Shown here piece after piece: positions 32,491-42,682 of a DNA stretch of 64,000 nucleotides (position 1 is its first letter; each line of letters starts with the position of its first letter). Where the stretch lies: the NCBI GenBank assembly GCA_947500385.1, contig CANMSA010000001.1, positions 682,001-746,000 on the forward strand. The letters are read 5' to 3'. Source of the stretch: an uncultured Flavobacteriaceae bacterium (lineage in GTDB: Bacteria > Bacteroidota > Bacteroidia > Flavobacteriales > Flavobacteriaceae). The notes below the pieces were generated by a model. That model saw only the letters and a program-made list of their open reading frames with translations, had not been told where the DNA came from and did not search any database. A program made the position numbers and the translations under genes.

Positions 32491-35340
32491 ATGAAAACGG
32501 ACGTGTTTGCATCGCGCCATATCGGCGTAAGAACCGAAGACCATGAACACATGCTCAAGACCATTGAGGTCGAAAATTTGGAACAGCTTATTCACGAAAC
32601 CATTCCGGATGATATTCGCTTAAAAAAGCCACTGGACCTGGACGCCCCTATGAGCGAGCACGAGTTTCTCACACACATTCAGGAACTCGCAAAAAAAAAT
32701 ACCGTTTTCAAAAGTTATATCGGGCTGGGTTATCACGAGAGCCTTACCCCTTCGGTTATAAAAAGAAACATTCTTGAGAACCCAGGGTGGTATACCGCCT
32801 ATACCCCTTATCAGGCCGAAATAGCCCAAGGCAGATTGGAGGCCCTTTTAAATTTCCAGACCGTGGTTACGGATTTGACCGGAATGGAACTTGCCAACGC
32901 TTCTTTATTGGATGAAAGCACGGCAGCGGCCGAAGCCATGACCATGCTTTTTGATGTACGGGAACGAGCACAAAAGAAAAACGGGATACTTAAGTTTTTC
33001 GTATCAGAAGAGATCTTGCCACAGACCTTGTCGCTCTTGCAGACCAGGGCGACCCCCTTGGGCATCGAATTGGTCATTGGCAACCATCAGGACTTTGAGT
33101 TTACTTCCGATTTCTACGGGGCATTATTGCAATACCCGGGAAAGTACGGACAAGTGCACGACTATGCCAATTTCGTAGCCCATGCAAAGGATAACAATAT
33201 CAAAGTAGCGGTTGCTGCCGATATCCTTAGTCTGGTATTGCTTACCCCTCCAGGTGAATTTGGGGTGGATGTGGTCGTAGGCACCACCCAACGTTTTGGT
33301 ATTCCTTTGGGTTATGGGGGACCTCATGCCGCTTTTTTCGCAACGAAAGAAGCCTATAAAAGAAATATTCCCGGGAGAATCATAGGAGTCACAAAAGATA
33401 CCGATGGCAACCGAGCCCTTCGAATGGCCTTACAGACCAGGGAACAACATATAAAAAGAGATAAAGCCACTTCGAACATTTGCACCGCTCAGGTGCTATT
33501 GGCCGTAATGGCCGGTATGTATGCGGTATACCATGGGCCAAAGGGACTTACCTATATCGCTGAAAAAGTACATGCCACCGCGTTCACGTTGGCCAATGCT
33601 CTGGAAAAAATGGGATTGTACCAACTCAATACTTCCTATTTCGATACGATTGTAGTTAAAGCCCCTTCAAAAGTGGTGAAGCCCGTAGCAGAAAAGCACG
33701 GGTTGAATTTTTTATATATTGATGGGGAGACCATTTCCATTGCGGTCAATGAAGCTACTTCCTTAAAAGACATTCAAGGAATCGTAGCGGTTTTTGCCGA
33801 AGCATTGGGCAAGCAATCGGTCGCTATGGATCACCTAACACATGGAAATGTGTTGTCGAAAAGCGTAAAGCGAACCGCCGCTTTCTTAGAGAATGATGTG
33901 TTCAATTGTTATCATTCGGAAACAGAACTGATGCGGTATATCAAAAAGCTAGAGCGGAAAGATTTAGCATTGAACCATTCGATGATTTCTTTGGGGAGCT
34001 GCACGATGAAACTGAACGCGGCAAGTGAAATGTTGCCCTTGAGTTCGGCGCAATGGGGAAACATTCATCCCTTTGTCCCCATTGAACAGGCCGAAGGGTA
34101 TCAGTTAATGTTGCAGGGCCTCGAAAAAGACCTAACCGAAATTACAGGTTTTGCCGGTACTTCCCTACAGCCCAACTCTGGGGCGCAAGGAGAATATGCC
34201 GGCCTGATGGTCATTAGGGCCTACCACCGCTCGCGAAACGAGGGCCATCGCAATATCTGTATCATCCCCGCCTCGGCACACGGCACCAACCCAGCCTCTG
34301 CGGTCATGGCCGGCATGAAGGTCGTGGTGACCAAAACTGATGACCATGGCAATATTGATGTAGCAGATCTTACCGAAAAAGTACTGGCCAATTCAGAGAA
34401 CTTGGCCGCCTTAATGGTGACCTATCCTTCTACCCATGGCGTATTCGAATCCTCTATAAAACAGATTACCCAACTTATTCACGACCATGGCGGACAAGTG
34501 TATATGGATGGTGCCAATATGAATGCCCAGGTAGGCCTCACGAATCCGGCCACTATTGGTGCCGACGTATGCCATTTGAATTTGCATAAGACCTTTGCCA
34601 TTCCACACGGCGGAGGCGGTCCTGGTGTCGGCCCCATCTGTGCGGCCGAACAATTGGTACCCTTCCTACCGGGAAATCCGGTCATAAAAACGGGTGGTGA
34701 ACAGGCTATTTCCGCCATCTCCGCAGCCCCATGGGGAAGTTCCCTAGCCTGCTTGATATCCTATGGGTATATCAAAATGCTTGGAGAGGAAGGCCTGCGA
34801 CATTCCACCGAAATTGCCATTCTGAACGCCAACTATGTAAAACACCGACTCGCTGGCAAGTACGAAGTGCTTTATACCGGGGAACAGGGAAGGGCCGCCC
34901 ATGAAATGATTTTGGACTGCAGGCCCTTTAAACAAAATGGTATCGAAGTGACCGATATTGCAAAACGCTTAATGGACTATGGGTTTCACGCACCTACCGT
35001 CTCCTTTCCGGTCGCCGGTACCGTAATGATCGAACCCACGGAAAGTGAGAATGTTGCGGAACTAGACCGCTTCTGTGATGCCATGATCGCTATTCGGGAC
35101 GAAATCGATGCCGCGCATATAGACGATCACAACAATGTATTGAAAAATGCGCCCCATACCTTGGCAATGACCACGAGCGACGAATGGCTTTTTCCCTATA
35201 GCCGGGAAAAAGCGGCTTTTCCATTGCCCTATGTAAGCGAAAACAAATTTTGGCCTTCGGTAAGACGGGTCGATGATGCCTATGGCGATCGTAATTTAAT
35301 TTGTACTTGTGCCCCTATAGCCGCTTACGCTGAAGCGTAA
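32491..35340 (+). CDS. gcvP: Glycine dehydrogenase (decarboxylating), P-protein
   Basis: PLP enzyme of the glycine cleavage system, transferring the aminomethyl group of glycine to lipoyl-H protein with release of CO2. 949 residues, the full-length fused form. The PLP lysine is in LNLHKTFAIPHGGGGPG (K700). N-terminal DVFASRHIGVR, SYIGLGYHESLTP and NPGWYTAYTPYQAEIAQGRLEALLNFQT, and C-terminal SLGSCTMKLNAASEM, are family hallmarks. Cytoplasmic. No gcvT or gcvH in the window. Followed by an intrinsic terminator. Confidence 0.98.
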   Translation: MKTDVFASRHIGVRTEDHEHMLKTIEVENLEQLIHETIPDDIRLKKPLDLDAPMSEHEFLTHIQELAKKNTVFKSYIGLGYHESLTPSVIKRNILENPGWYTAYTPYQAEIAQGRLEALLNFQTVVTDLTGMELANASLLDESTAAAEAMTMLFDVRERAQKKNGILKFFVSEEILPQTLSLLQTRATPLGIELVIGNHQDFEFTSDFYGALLQYPGKYGQVHDYANFVAHAKDNNIKVAVAADILSLVLLTPPGEFGVDVVVGTTQRFGIPLGYGGPHAAFFATKEAYKRNIPGRIIGVTKDTDGNRALRMALQTREQHIKRDKATSNICTAQVLLAVMAGMYAVYHGPKGLTYIAEKVHATAFTLANALEKMGLYQLNTSYFDTIVVKAPSKVVKPVAEKHGLNFLYIDGETISIAVNEATSLKDIQGIVAVFAEALGKQSVAMDHLTHGNVLSKSVKRTAAFLENDVFNCYHSETELMRYIKKLERKDLALNHSMISLGSCTMKLNAASEMLPLSSAQWGNIHPFVPIEQAEGYQLMLQGLEKDLTEITGFAGTSLQPNSGAQGEYAGLMVIRAYHRSRNEGHRNICIIPASAHGTNPASAVMAGMKVVVTKTDDHGNIDVADLTEKVLANSENLAALMVTYPSTHGVFESSIKQITQLIHDHGGQVYMDGANMNAQVGLTNPATIGADVCHLNLHKTFAIPHGGGGPGVGPICAAEQLVPFLPGNPVIKTGGEQAISAISAAPWGSSLACLISYGYIKMLGEEGLRHSTEIAILNANYVKHRLAGKYEVLYTGEQGRAAHEMILDCRPFKQNGIEVTDIAKRLMDYGFHAPTVSFPVAGTVMIEPTESENVAELDRFCDAMIAIRDEIDAAHIDDHNNVLKNAPHTLAMTTSDEWLFPYSREKAAFPLPYVSENKFWPSVRRVDDAYGDRNLICTCAPIAAYAEA

Positions 35341-35366
35341 AATCGATTAAAAAACCAGTATACAAG

Positions 35367-35406
35367 GGCCTTCTCAGTTGTTTTGAAGGCCTTTTCCCTT
35401 TTTTAT
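35367..35406 (+). terminator. Intrinsic terminator of gcvP
   Basis: Stem GGCCTTC (35367-35373) / GAAGGCC (35385-35391) with an 11-base loop, followed by TTTTCCC and a run of six T. Confidence 0.8.
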
Positions 35407-35439
35407 AAGTCATTTACCTTACGGCTTGAACATCGTAAT

Positions 35440-35458
35440 TATTTATTATGCATGCATA
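35440..35458. promoter_or_regulatory. Shared palindrome-containing motif, copy 1 (upstream of KAS III-like gene)
   Basis: TATTTATTATGCATGCATA, 19 bases, identical to 47329-47347. The core TATGCATGCATA is a perfect palindrome; in copy 2 it extends to TTATGCATGCATAA. It lies about 50 bases upstream of the KAS III start. A candidate dimeric regulator site. Confidence 0.55.
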
Positions 35459-35508
35459 GTATGAGAGGGTTTTGGGCGTACTTTTAACAGTACAAACAAC
35501 CCTTACAC

Positions 35509-36564
35509 ATGAAGGTAGCAATCACAGGTACAGGATGTTATATTCCAGGCCTCGCCGTTCCCAATACCGATTTTGAAGATCATCAATTTTTAAATTCAGA
35601 TGGCACACCCTTTAAACATGCCAATGGTGTGATCATTCAGAAGTTCAAGGCGATTACCGGCATCGGCGAAAGACGGTATGCCGAAAACAAGCTGAATGCT
35701 TCCGACATGGCCTTTTTAGCGGCTCAAAAAGCAATCGAAGACGCAGGGATAGATAAGGAAAGTATCGATTATATTATCCTGGCCCACAATTTTGGGGATG
35801 TATCGCATGGCCAGTCACAGTCGGATATGCTGCCCAGTCTGGCCTCCCGTGTAAAGAACCTATTGCGTATTAAAAACCATCGGTGCGTGTCCTATGACCT
35901 TATTTTTGGTTGCCCCGGTTGGGTAGAGGGTGTGATTCAAGCCAATGCATTTATCAAAAGCGGTCTTGCCAAAAGATGTCTGGTAATCGGTGCCGAAACG
36001 CTCTCACGGGTCATAGATCCGCATGATAGGGACTCTATGATCTATTCCGATGGTGCCGGAGCAGCGATCATAGAAGCTACAGAGCAAGGTGGAGAAATAC
36101 AATCCCATGCCTCAGCGACTTTTGCGTATGAGGAAGCACATTTTTTATTTTACGGAAAATCGTACCGGTCCACTGAAGAGGAAACAAAATATATTAAAAT
36201 GTACGGACGTAAAATCTACGAGTTTGCCGTTACCAATGTACCCAAAGCCATGAAGGCTTGTCTTGATGAAAGTGGTATTCCCATTGATGCTATCAAAAAA
36301 ATTTTCATTCATCAAGCAAATGAAAAAATGGACGCGGCAATCATTCGGAATTTCTATGAACTGTATGAAATGGAGGCCCCCGAAACTATTATGCCCATGA
36401 ACATTCATAAAATGGGCAACAGTTCCGTTGCGACCATACCTACTTTATACGACATGGTGCGATCCGGTAACATCTCAGGACATCAAATCGCGAAAGGGGA
36501 TACCGTTATCTTCGCCAGTGTGGGCGGCGGCATGAACATTAATGCCATTGTGTATACCGTTTAA
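35509..36564 (+). CDS. 3-oxoacyl-ACP synthase III family protein
   Basis: Thiolase-fold condensing enzyme, 351 residues. The triad is intact: Cys135 in FGCPGW, His268 in IHQAN, Asn304 in MGNSSVAT; the GGGMN near the C-terminus is also kept. The N-terminal half has an insertion-rich segment (HQFLNSDGTPFKHANGV) unlike housekeeping FabH, so this is probably a paralogue for a special acyl chain or secondary lipid rather than the FabH that starts fatty acid synthesis. Monocistronic, with a palindromic motif upstream. Confidence 0.88.
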   Translation: MKVAITGTGCYIPGLAVPNTDFEDHQFLNSDGTPFKHANGVIIQKFKAITGIGERRYAENKLNASDMAFLAAQKAIEDAGIDKESIDYIILAHNFGDVSHGQSQSDMLPSLASRVKNLLRIKNHRCVSYDLIFGCPGWVEGVIQANAFIKSGLAKRCLVIGAETLSRVIDPHDRDSMIYSDGAGAAIIEATEQGGEIQSHASATFAYEEAHFLFYGKSYRSTEEETKYIKMYGRKIYEFAVTNVPKAMKACLDESGIPIDAIKKIFIHQANEKMDAAIIRNFYELYEMEAPETIMPMNIHKMGNSSVATIPTLYDMVRSGNISGHQIAKGDTVIFASVGGGMNINAIVYTV

Positions 36565-36696
36565 ATACCATCTTTTTTCAAAAGTACCCATCAGCTACCG
36601 CTGCACGGTACCTTTATGTGCCTAAAAGCTTCAACGGTTTTTATTCGATTATTCTATCAGAATTCATGATCTTTACAGTCGTATAACCAAGTGCGC

Positions 36697-37602
36697 ATGG
36701 CCACACCTCAATTTATTTATCAAATCATTTATCAAAAGCAGCTCAACCGGATACTACGGGCTGTTAACCGCCTATTTTCCCCCATACTCCCCAACAGTAT
36801 AAAGCTCCCCCCTTCTGGTACGATTACCCTGAAAACAGACGCCGGCATTCTTAAAATGGCTACCAACCAAACCAGTTACCTAACCCAACTGTTGTATTGG
36901 AACGGATATAAAAGCTTTGAATATTCCGCTATTTTTGAATCCCTTGCCAAAAAGGTCGATACCTTTTTAGATATTGGATCTAATATAGGCTACTACTCCC
37001 TATTGGCGGCAAAGGCCAATACACATCTAAAGGCGTATGCGTTTGAACCTGCCCTGGGGCCCAAGTACTTTTTGAATCAAAATATAGTATTGAACGGTTT
37101 GCAGCAGCAAATAACGGCCGTAGATATCGCACTTTCCAATCAAACGGGTGCCATTGATTTTTATGAAGTCGAAAATGTAAAGTATCGGTACTTAACCTAC
37201 AATCTCGCAGGCGAAGGAAATGCAGGTACCAAAAAGACTTCGCGTAATTTTATTAAAAATACGGTCCATGCCACCACCCTGGAAAAGTATATGGCCAGTA
37301 GTGACATGGCACAAATCGATTTAATAAAAATAGATACCGAGGGTACTGAGTTCGACATCCTCTTATCGGGCCGTGACGTTATTAAAGCGCATCAACCCAT
37401 TGTTATATGCGAAACCTTGTTCAATACGATAGAAGGAGCACTAGAGGGTTTCTTTAGCGAATTGGAGTACAGTTTTTACCAACATACAAAACAAGGACTC
37501 AAAAAAGCCGTTTCTATACAACGTGCCACCGATGACGGAATTCGAAATTGTTTTTTTGTTCCAAAATCAAAGGAGCCCTTGATCGCCGAATTCGTGGTTT
37601 AA
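36697..37602 (+). CDS. FkbM family methyltransferase
   Basis: 301 residues from ATG 36697 (MATPQFIYQ; a GTG two codons earlier is possible). SAM motif I FLDIGSNIGYYSLLAAK, AFEPALGPKYFLNQN and the FkbM signature LIKIDTEGTEFDILLSG with VICETLF. Such enzymes O-methylate sugars or natural products. It is followed closely by a glycosyltransferase gene (12-base gap), suggesting surface-glycan modification (inference). Confidence 0.88.
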   Translation: MATPQFIYQIIYQKQLNRILRAVNRLFSPILPNSIKLPPSGTITLKTDAGILKMATNQTSYLTQLLYWNGYKSFEYSAIFESLAKKVDTFLDIGSNIGYYSLLAAKANTHLKAYAFEPALGPKYFLNQNIVLNGLQQQITAVDIALSNQTGAIDFYEVENVKYRYLTYNLAGEGNAGTKKTSRNFIKNTVHATTLEKYMASSDMAQIDLIKIDTEGTEFDILLSGRDVIKAHQPIVICETLFNTIEGALEGFFSELEYSFYQHTKQGLKKAVSIQRATDDGIRNCFFVPKSKEPLIAEFVV

Positions 37603-37614
37603 AAAACGACTATT

Positions 37615-38466
37615 TTGAACATTTACATCATTATACCCGCCCATAATGAAGAGGCTTTCTTGGCCGCCACGCTCGATACCTTGGTAGCTCAGACATTGGC
37701 GCCTTCTAAAGTAGTCGTGGTAAACGATCATTCGACCGATGCTACAGAAGACATTATTGACACCTATACCGCCCAACATTCTTTATTTCAAAAATTGAAT
37801 ACCACCTCTTCTACCGAGCATATGCCTGGTAGCAAGGTGGTAAATGCCTTCCAAAAAGGGTTGGAGATCCTAGATGATGCCTATGACATTCTCATAAAAC
37901 TTGATGCAGATATCGTATTGCCGCCAAACTACTTGGAGCAAATAGCCTACATCTTTAAGGGCAATCCTCGAGTGGGAGTTGCGGGAGGTTTTGCCTACGA
38001 GCAAGATGCGAGCGGTATTTGGCAGCGCAATCACCCGATGAACAACGACCATGTGCGCGGAGCTTTTAAGGCATACTCCAAAAGCTGTTTTGAAGCCATT
38101 GGCGGACTCAAAAGCGCCATGGGATGGGATACCGTAGATGAGTTATTGGCGCGTTATCACGACTATGAAATATACACGGATGAGCGTTTAAAGGTAAAAC
38201 ACCTACGGCCGGTCGGGAATGCGTATAACCAAAAGGCAAAATTACTACAGGGAAAGGCCATGTACGGGATGCGATATGGCTATTTAATTACTTTTATCGC
38301 TTCTCTAAAAATGGCCTGGAAACAACGGAAAAGAAATGCCTTTTTTGATAATATGGAAGGATATCTAATGGCCGAAAGGGCTCAAAGTCCGTTTTTGGTA
38401 TCGGAGGAAGAGGGGAAGTTCATTCGCAAACTGCGCTGGAGAAACATACGCAAAAAAATTATGTAA
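37615..38466 (+). CDS. Family 2 glycosyltransferase
   Basis: 283 residues. Starts at TTG 37615 (MNIYIIIPAHNEEAFL); there is no suitable ATG nearby and this N-terminus fits the GT-A nucleotide-binding fold. VVVVNDHSTDAT and LIKLDADIVLPPNY carry the sugar-nucleotide/metal-binding Asp residues; VRGAFKAYSKSCFEAIGGL and MGWDTVDELLARYHDYEIYTDERLKVKHLRP fit the acceptor/ExxH region. No membrane helices except a weak segment near YLITFIASLKM. Probably attaches a sugar to a surface glycan. Confidence 0.88.
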   Translation: MNIYIIIPAHNEEAFLAATLDTLVAQTLAPSKVVVVNDHSTDATEDIIDTYTAQHSLFQKLNTTSSTEHMPGSKVVNAFQKGLEILDDAYDILIKLDADIVLPPNYLEQIAYIFKGNPRVGVAGGFAYEQDASGIWQRNHPMNNDHVRGAFKAYSKSCFEAIGGLKSAMGWDTVDELLARYHDYEIYTDERLKVKHLRPVGNAYNQKAKLLQGKAMYGMRYGYLITFIASLKMAWKQRKRNAFFDNMEGYLMAERAQSPFLVSEEEGKFIRKLRWRNIRKKIM

Positions 38467-38500
38467 ACGGCTACCCTTTTTTCCGGTAGTACACCAAAAA

Positions 38501-38530
38501 AAAATCCACCCAGAAGGGTGGATTTTTTTG
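38501..38530. terminator. Bidirectional terminator between glycosyltransferase and skp-like gene
   Basis: Perfect 11-bp stem AAAATCCACCC (38501-38511) / GGGTGGATTTT (38516-38526) with loop AGAA, flanked by T-runs on each strand. It would stop transcription from both converging genes. Confidence 0.9.
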
Positions 38531-38547
38531 CATACTAACGTAGAAGT

Positions 38548-39057
38548 TTAGATGCCCAATTCTTTTTTCACATCGGCCAGTAAATCTTTTCCTTTGGAAA
38601 CGATTACACCTCCACCCGCTTGTGCATCGAGTACATAGTCAAAGCCCTGTGCTGCAGCAACTTTCTCGATAGCCGCTTTGGCTTCATTTGAAATGGGTTC
38701 GAAAAGCTCCGCTTGTTTTTTCTGTAATTCTCTTTGTGCCGACTGTTGTGCCTCTCCAATATTTTTCTGAATGCCCTGCAACTCCACCGCTCGCTTCTCA
38801 TTTTCTTCTTTCGACTTGGACGCTGCTTCGTTCTGATACTGTGTGGCCTTGTTCTGAAACTCGGTCATCACCGCTTCGATATCGGCATTATACGTTTCAG
38901 AAAGCTTTTTAAGCTCTGCCTCGGCCGCTTTCATTGCAGGCATTGCAGATAAAAGCTGGGTCACATCAATATGCGCAACTTTGCTCTGAGCGTTTACAAA
39001 ACCGGTCGCAGCAACGAACAATACTAAGGCTACCGCAATTTTCTTTAAATGTTTCAT
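38548..39057 (-). CDS. OmpH/Skp family periplasmic chaperone
   Basis: 169 residues with a signal peptide (ALVLFVAATGFVNAQ). The mature part is the long charged coiled-coil of Skp/OmpH (VAHIDVTQLLSAMPAMKAAEAELKKLSETYN ... AKAAIEKVAAAQGFDYVLDAQAGGGVIVSKGKDL). Holds unfolded outer-membrane proteins for BamA. Second of two tandem Skp-like genes downstream of bamA. Confidence 0.92.
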   Translation of the reverse strand: MKHLKKIAVALVLFVAATGFVNAQSKVAHIDVTQLLSAMPAMKAAEAELKKLSETYNADIEAVMTEFQNKATQYQNEAASKSKEENEKRAVELQGIQKNIGEAQQSAQRELQKKQAELFEPISNEAKAAIEKVAAAQGFDYVLDAQAGGGVIVSKGKDLLADVKKELGI

Positions 39058-39103
39058 GATAATTTGTAGTTAAATATTTGAGTGTTAATTATGGTCAACC
39101 AAT

Positions 39104-39925
39104 TTAATTAATGGTATCTTTTTCTGTTGCTTGTTTTCTCTTATCCTCTTTTTCTTTCTTCCGTGCTTCCCGCTCTTCCAATAGCTTCTTTCTCCTTTCT
39201 TCGTATGCCTTTTTACGCTCCTCACGCAACTTAAGCTGTTCCGCACGTCTTTCATCGGCCGATTTTGATCTTGCCTCCTGTGCTTTCTTCGCTTTTTCCT
39301 TTCGTTCTAAGATCGCTTCACTTGGCGGGGCATCGGTTTCTTCTCCTTCAAAGTCATCCAATTTTCTTGATTTCTTTTTCTTAGGGGCACTTACTTTTCT
39401 AGTTCGTGCTATGCCTCTCAAAATCAAATCACTAATGTCATGCCTTTTTTGGGAGTACAACATTACGACATCCGCTGATTTATCGAAAATAAAATCATAT
39501 TTTTTATTGGCCCCAATTTTTTGAACCTCGTTGAACACCTGGTCTTGAATAGGTTGAATTAATTGGCGCTTTTGCAGCACTAAATCTCCCTGCGGCCCGA
39601 AACGATCTTGCTGGTACTCGAACATTTCCTTTTCAAGAATCTGAATCTCTTCTTCCCGTTCGGCGATCAACTCATCCGTGAGCAATACCTTTTCGGCCAT
39701 CAAATCTTTTTTCATTTGCTCGACCACGCTTTGTTTTTGCTCCACCTCTACCTTCCATTTCTGCACTTTTGCTTCCAATTGAGAAGTAGCATCCCGATAT
39801 TCTTCAACATTTTCAAGGATATATTCCATATCTACATACCCGATTCGCACACCTCGCTGAGCAATACTAGAAGCAGTTAAGAACATGCAGGCCAATACTA
39901 AAAGAACGTTTGCTTTTTGATTCAT
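39104..39925 (-). CDS. OmpH/Skp family protein, long charged C-terminus
   Basis: 273 residues with a signal peptide (ACMFLTASSIA). Skp-like core (VRIGYVDMEYILENVEEYRDATSQLEAKVQKWKVEVEQ, KKYDFIFDKSADVVMLYSQKRHDISDLILRGI) plus an additional tail from about 185 that is very rich in Lys, Arg and Glu (a single charged helix). Probably a second periplasmic chaperone for outer-membrane proteins. Located between bamA and the short skp gene. Confidence 0.9.
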   Translation of the reverse strand: MNQKANVLLVLACMFLTASSIAQRGVRIGYVDMEYILENVEEYRDATSQLEAKVQKWKVEVEQKQSVVEQMKKDLMAEKVLLTDELIAEREEEIQILEKEMFEYQQDRFGPQGDLVLQKRQLIQPIQDQVFNEVQKIGANKKYDFIFDKSADVVMLYSQKRHDISDLILRGIARTRKVSAPKKKKSRKLDDFEGEETDAPPSEAILERKEKAKKAQEARSKSADERRAEQLKLREERKKAYEERRKKLLEEREARKKEKEDKRKQATEKDTIN

Positions 39926-40027
39926 TTGAATTCTTGTTTAATACCATAGAAAATATCGTGCCAAAAATACTAAATATTTTAAAATGAATAAGTTAGCATA
40001 AGGCGCGACATACAATTTCAACTCTAA

Positions 40028-42682
40028 TTAAAACTGTTGGCCAATAATGAAGTGTGTTTCCAAACCGTTTGGTCCTCCGTTAGGATTTCGCAGGTCCGAA
40101 TCGAACCCATATCCAAAGTCTATCCCAAGAAGTCCAAACGCCGGCATGAATATTCGTAGCCCCACTCCGGCCGACCGTCTTATTTCAAACGGATTAAACT
40201 CCTGAAAATTGTTGAAAGAATTTCCTCCTTCTAAAAAAGCGAGCCCATAGATAGATGCAGAGGGCTTCAAAGTAAGGGGATAACGCAATTCCAATGAAAA
40301 TTTATTGTAAACAACCGCGCCTTCCGCACGGCCGGTAAGCGGATCGATAGGTGTGATGGTTTGTTCGTCGTACCCACGAAGCTGAACAATGTCCCTACCA
40401 TCCAACGTGAAGTTACCCAAACCGGTACCCCCTACGAAAAAACGTTCAAAGGGTACATTTCCGATATCGGTATTGTAACTTCCGAGAAATCCAAATTCTG
40501 CATTGGTTCGAAGTACCAGCGAATGATCGTCCCTTCCTGCCAAGGTAGTATACCAATCTCCTTTAAATTTCACCTTATAGTACTCCAACCATTTAAAACG
40601 TTCTTCCTCCAACACTTCTCTTTGGGAGTTCAACTCGGCCCGTTCCGGATCATTCACATCCAGCGCGCTGAGTTCTTCCAACAAGCTATCGCTCTGCTCC
40701 CTGATCGATTTAAAGTCTTTATTACTGAAGAGGGAATAGGGCGGGGTAAACTTTGCCGTAATCTCAAAATTCGAACCTCCCCTAGGAAATATTCGGCCAC
40801 CTTGAATGGCATTCCTGGAAATTCCCAAGGTATATGCGAATGAATTTGCCCTTCCGTTTCCGAAGCTGAACAAACCTATGTTGTAGTTTCTAAAATCGTA
40901 TAGTTGGTACCCCAATGAGTGCGAGACCGTAAAAAAATCGTCGGGCCATTGTACTCGTTTGGCCAAACCGGCCGTAATACCGGTAATCGCAAATTGGCGG
41001 TCCTTGTCCGGTTGTATACGACCGCGATCATCCCTTTCGATCCCGAACTGTTGTGTTCTGGATAGACTAAGATTGAATCGCACCGGTTTTTTGCCCCCCA
41101 ACCAAGGTTCTGCAAAGTTCAGACTGTATACCCTAAAGGTTCTACTGGCCTGCAAGCGCAGCGCAAAGGTTTGGCCATCTCCCATCGGAACCGGCTTGTA
41201 CGCTTCTTTTTTGAACAGGTTTTGTATTGAAAAGTTGTTAAACGACAGCCCTAAAGTACCAATAAAGCCACCACCGCCGTATCCCCCTTGCAATTCTATT
41301 TGACTCGAACCTGATTCAACAAGGTTGTAGTTGACATCTACGGTTCCCGCATTGGGATCTGGATTGATAATATCCGGTTTTATCTGTTCCGCATCGAAAA
41401 AGCCCAGCTGTTGTAATTCCCGAATGGTTCTAATAATATCTGCACGGCTGTACTTTTGACCTGGCCTGGTGCGCAGCTCACGGTAGATTACATGGTCATT
41501 GGTACGGTCGTTCCCCTGCACGGTCACATGATCCAAAAAGGTCTCTTTCCCTTCAATTATTCGAATCTCGAAATTGATCGTATCGTTTTCCGCCGAAACC
41601 TCTACCGGGTTGATACTGGAGAACAAATACCCATAATTTTGATACAGACTAATGATATCGTCCGCTTCGGGTTTTGATTCGTCCTGAATACGTTCCCGCA
41701 ACGCCACCCCGTTGTAGACATCTCCCTTTTTGATTCCCAAAGCTCTTTGCAATGCCCGATCAGGATAGACGGTGTTCCCCACAAAATCAATATCCCCAAA
41801 ATAGTATTTGTTCCCTTCCTCGATGGTCAATTTGATATCAATGTTATTTTCATCGACTTTGATAATCGAATCTTTTACGATTCGCGCGTCCCTGAAACCG
41901 TTCTCTGCATATTTATCGATCAGTAGTTCCAAGTCGTTATCGTACTCATCCTGAATGAATTTTGACTTTTTCCAGAAGCGGTAAAACCGCTTCTCCTTGG
42001 TCTTTTTCATCGCCCTTTTTAATTTGGCATCTTTGATTTGCTCGGTGCCTTCAAAAATAAACTTGCGAATCTTTACCTTATCCCCTTTTTTGATATTCAC
42101 CACCATGCTTTGGGTATTGGTGCCGGAGGTATCTTTTGCGGTTGCAATGGTCGCCTTAGCGTTCAAGAATCCCTGTTTCTTATACTTATTTTCCAAGAAG
42201 TTTTTGGTGTTGGCAATCAGGCTTTCGGTTATCTTTTTGCCCTTTTTTAAGTCGGTATCGTCTATGATACCATCTATTTTGCGCTTCTTTACCCCATAAA
42301 TGGTGACGTTGGAAAGTGTAGGACGCTCAATAATTCGTAGTTCCAAGAATACTTGGTCGCCTTCTATATTGGTAATAAAAAAATCGATTTCGGTAAACAA
42401 CTCTAGCCCCCATAACTTATTGATGACGGCACTTATTTGCTCTCCTGGCAGTGTAATAGGCTGCCCTACGCGTAATCCGGTATAGGTCTTTACCGTTTGC
42501 TCGTTATAACTTTGCAAACCGGTTACTTCCAACCCCCCGAGAATATATCTTTTACCATCTTCATAGGAAATACCCTGTGCAACGGTAAAAAAGGTGGTGA
42601 GTAGTAGTAAAAGGCTGAATGTGATTTTTTTCGATACGTGTCTTTTCGTACCTTTAGATGAGTTGTTCGCTAGTTTTTCCAA
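40028..42682 (-). CDS. bamA: Outer membrane protein assembly factor BamA
   Basis: 884 residues with a signal peptide. Five POTRA domains (GGLEVTGLQSYNEQTVKTYTGL ..., GDIDFVGNTVYPDRALQRALG, VTVQGNDRTNDHVIYRELRTRPGQ) followed by the Omp85 barrel, including LQLRGYD-type loop (IVQLRGYDEQTITP) and a C-terminal beta-signal ending in Phe (HFIIGQQF). Essential insertase of outer-membrane beta-barrels. It overlaps the 3' end of uppS by 29 bases, so it is co-transcribed with uppS, porG and nadK. Confidence 0.97.
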   Translation of the reverse strand: MEKLANNSSKGTKRHVSKKITFSLLLLLTTFFTVAQGISYEDGKRYILGGLEVTGLQSYNEQTVKTYTGLRVGQPITLPGEQISAVINKLWGLELFTEIDFFITNIEGDQVFLELRIIERPTLSNVTIYGVKKRKIDGIIDDTDLKKGKKITESLIANTKNFLENKYKKQGFLNAKATIATAKDTSGTNTQSMVVNIKKGDKVKIRKFIFEGTEQIKDAKLKRAMKKTKEKRFYRFWKKSKFIQDEYDNDLELLIDKYAENGFRDARIVKDSIIKVDENNIDIKLTIEEGNKYYFGDIDFVGNTVYPDRALQRALGIKKGDVYNGVALRERIQDESKPEADDIISLYQNYGYLFSSINPVEVSAENDTINFEIRIIEGKETFLDHVTVQGNDRTNDHVIYRELRTRPGQKYSRADIIRTIRELQQLGFFDAEQIKPDIINPDPNAGTVDVNYNLVESGSSQIELQGGYGGGGFIGTLGLSFNNFSIQNLFKKEAYKPVPMGDGQTFALRLQASRTFRVYSLNFAEPWLGGKKPVRFNLSLSRTQQFGIERDDRGRIQPDKDRQFAITGITAGLAKRVQWPDDFFTVSHSLGYQLYDFRNYNIGLFSFGNGRANSFAYTLGISRNAIQGGRIFPRGGSNFEITAKFTPPYSLFSNKDFKSIREQSDSLLEELSALDVNDPERAELNSQREVLEEERFKWLEYYKVKFKGDWYTTLAGRDDHSLVLRTNAEFGFLGSYNTDIGNVPFERFFVGGTGLGNFTLDGRDIVQLRGYDEQTITPIDPLTGRAEGAVVYNKFSLELRYPLTLKPSASIYGLAFLEGGNSFNNFQEFNPFEIRRSAGVGLRIFMPAFGLLGIDFGYGFDSDLRNPNGGPNGLETHFIIGQQF

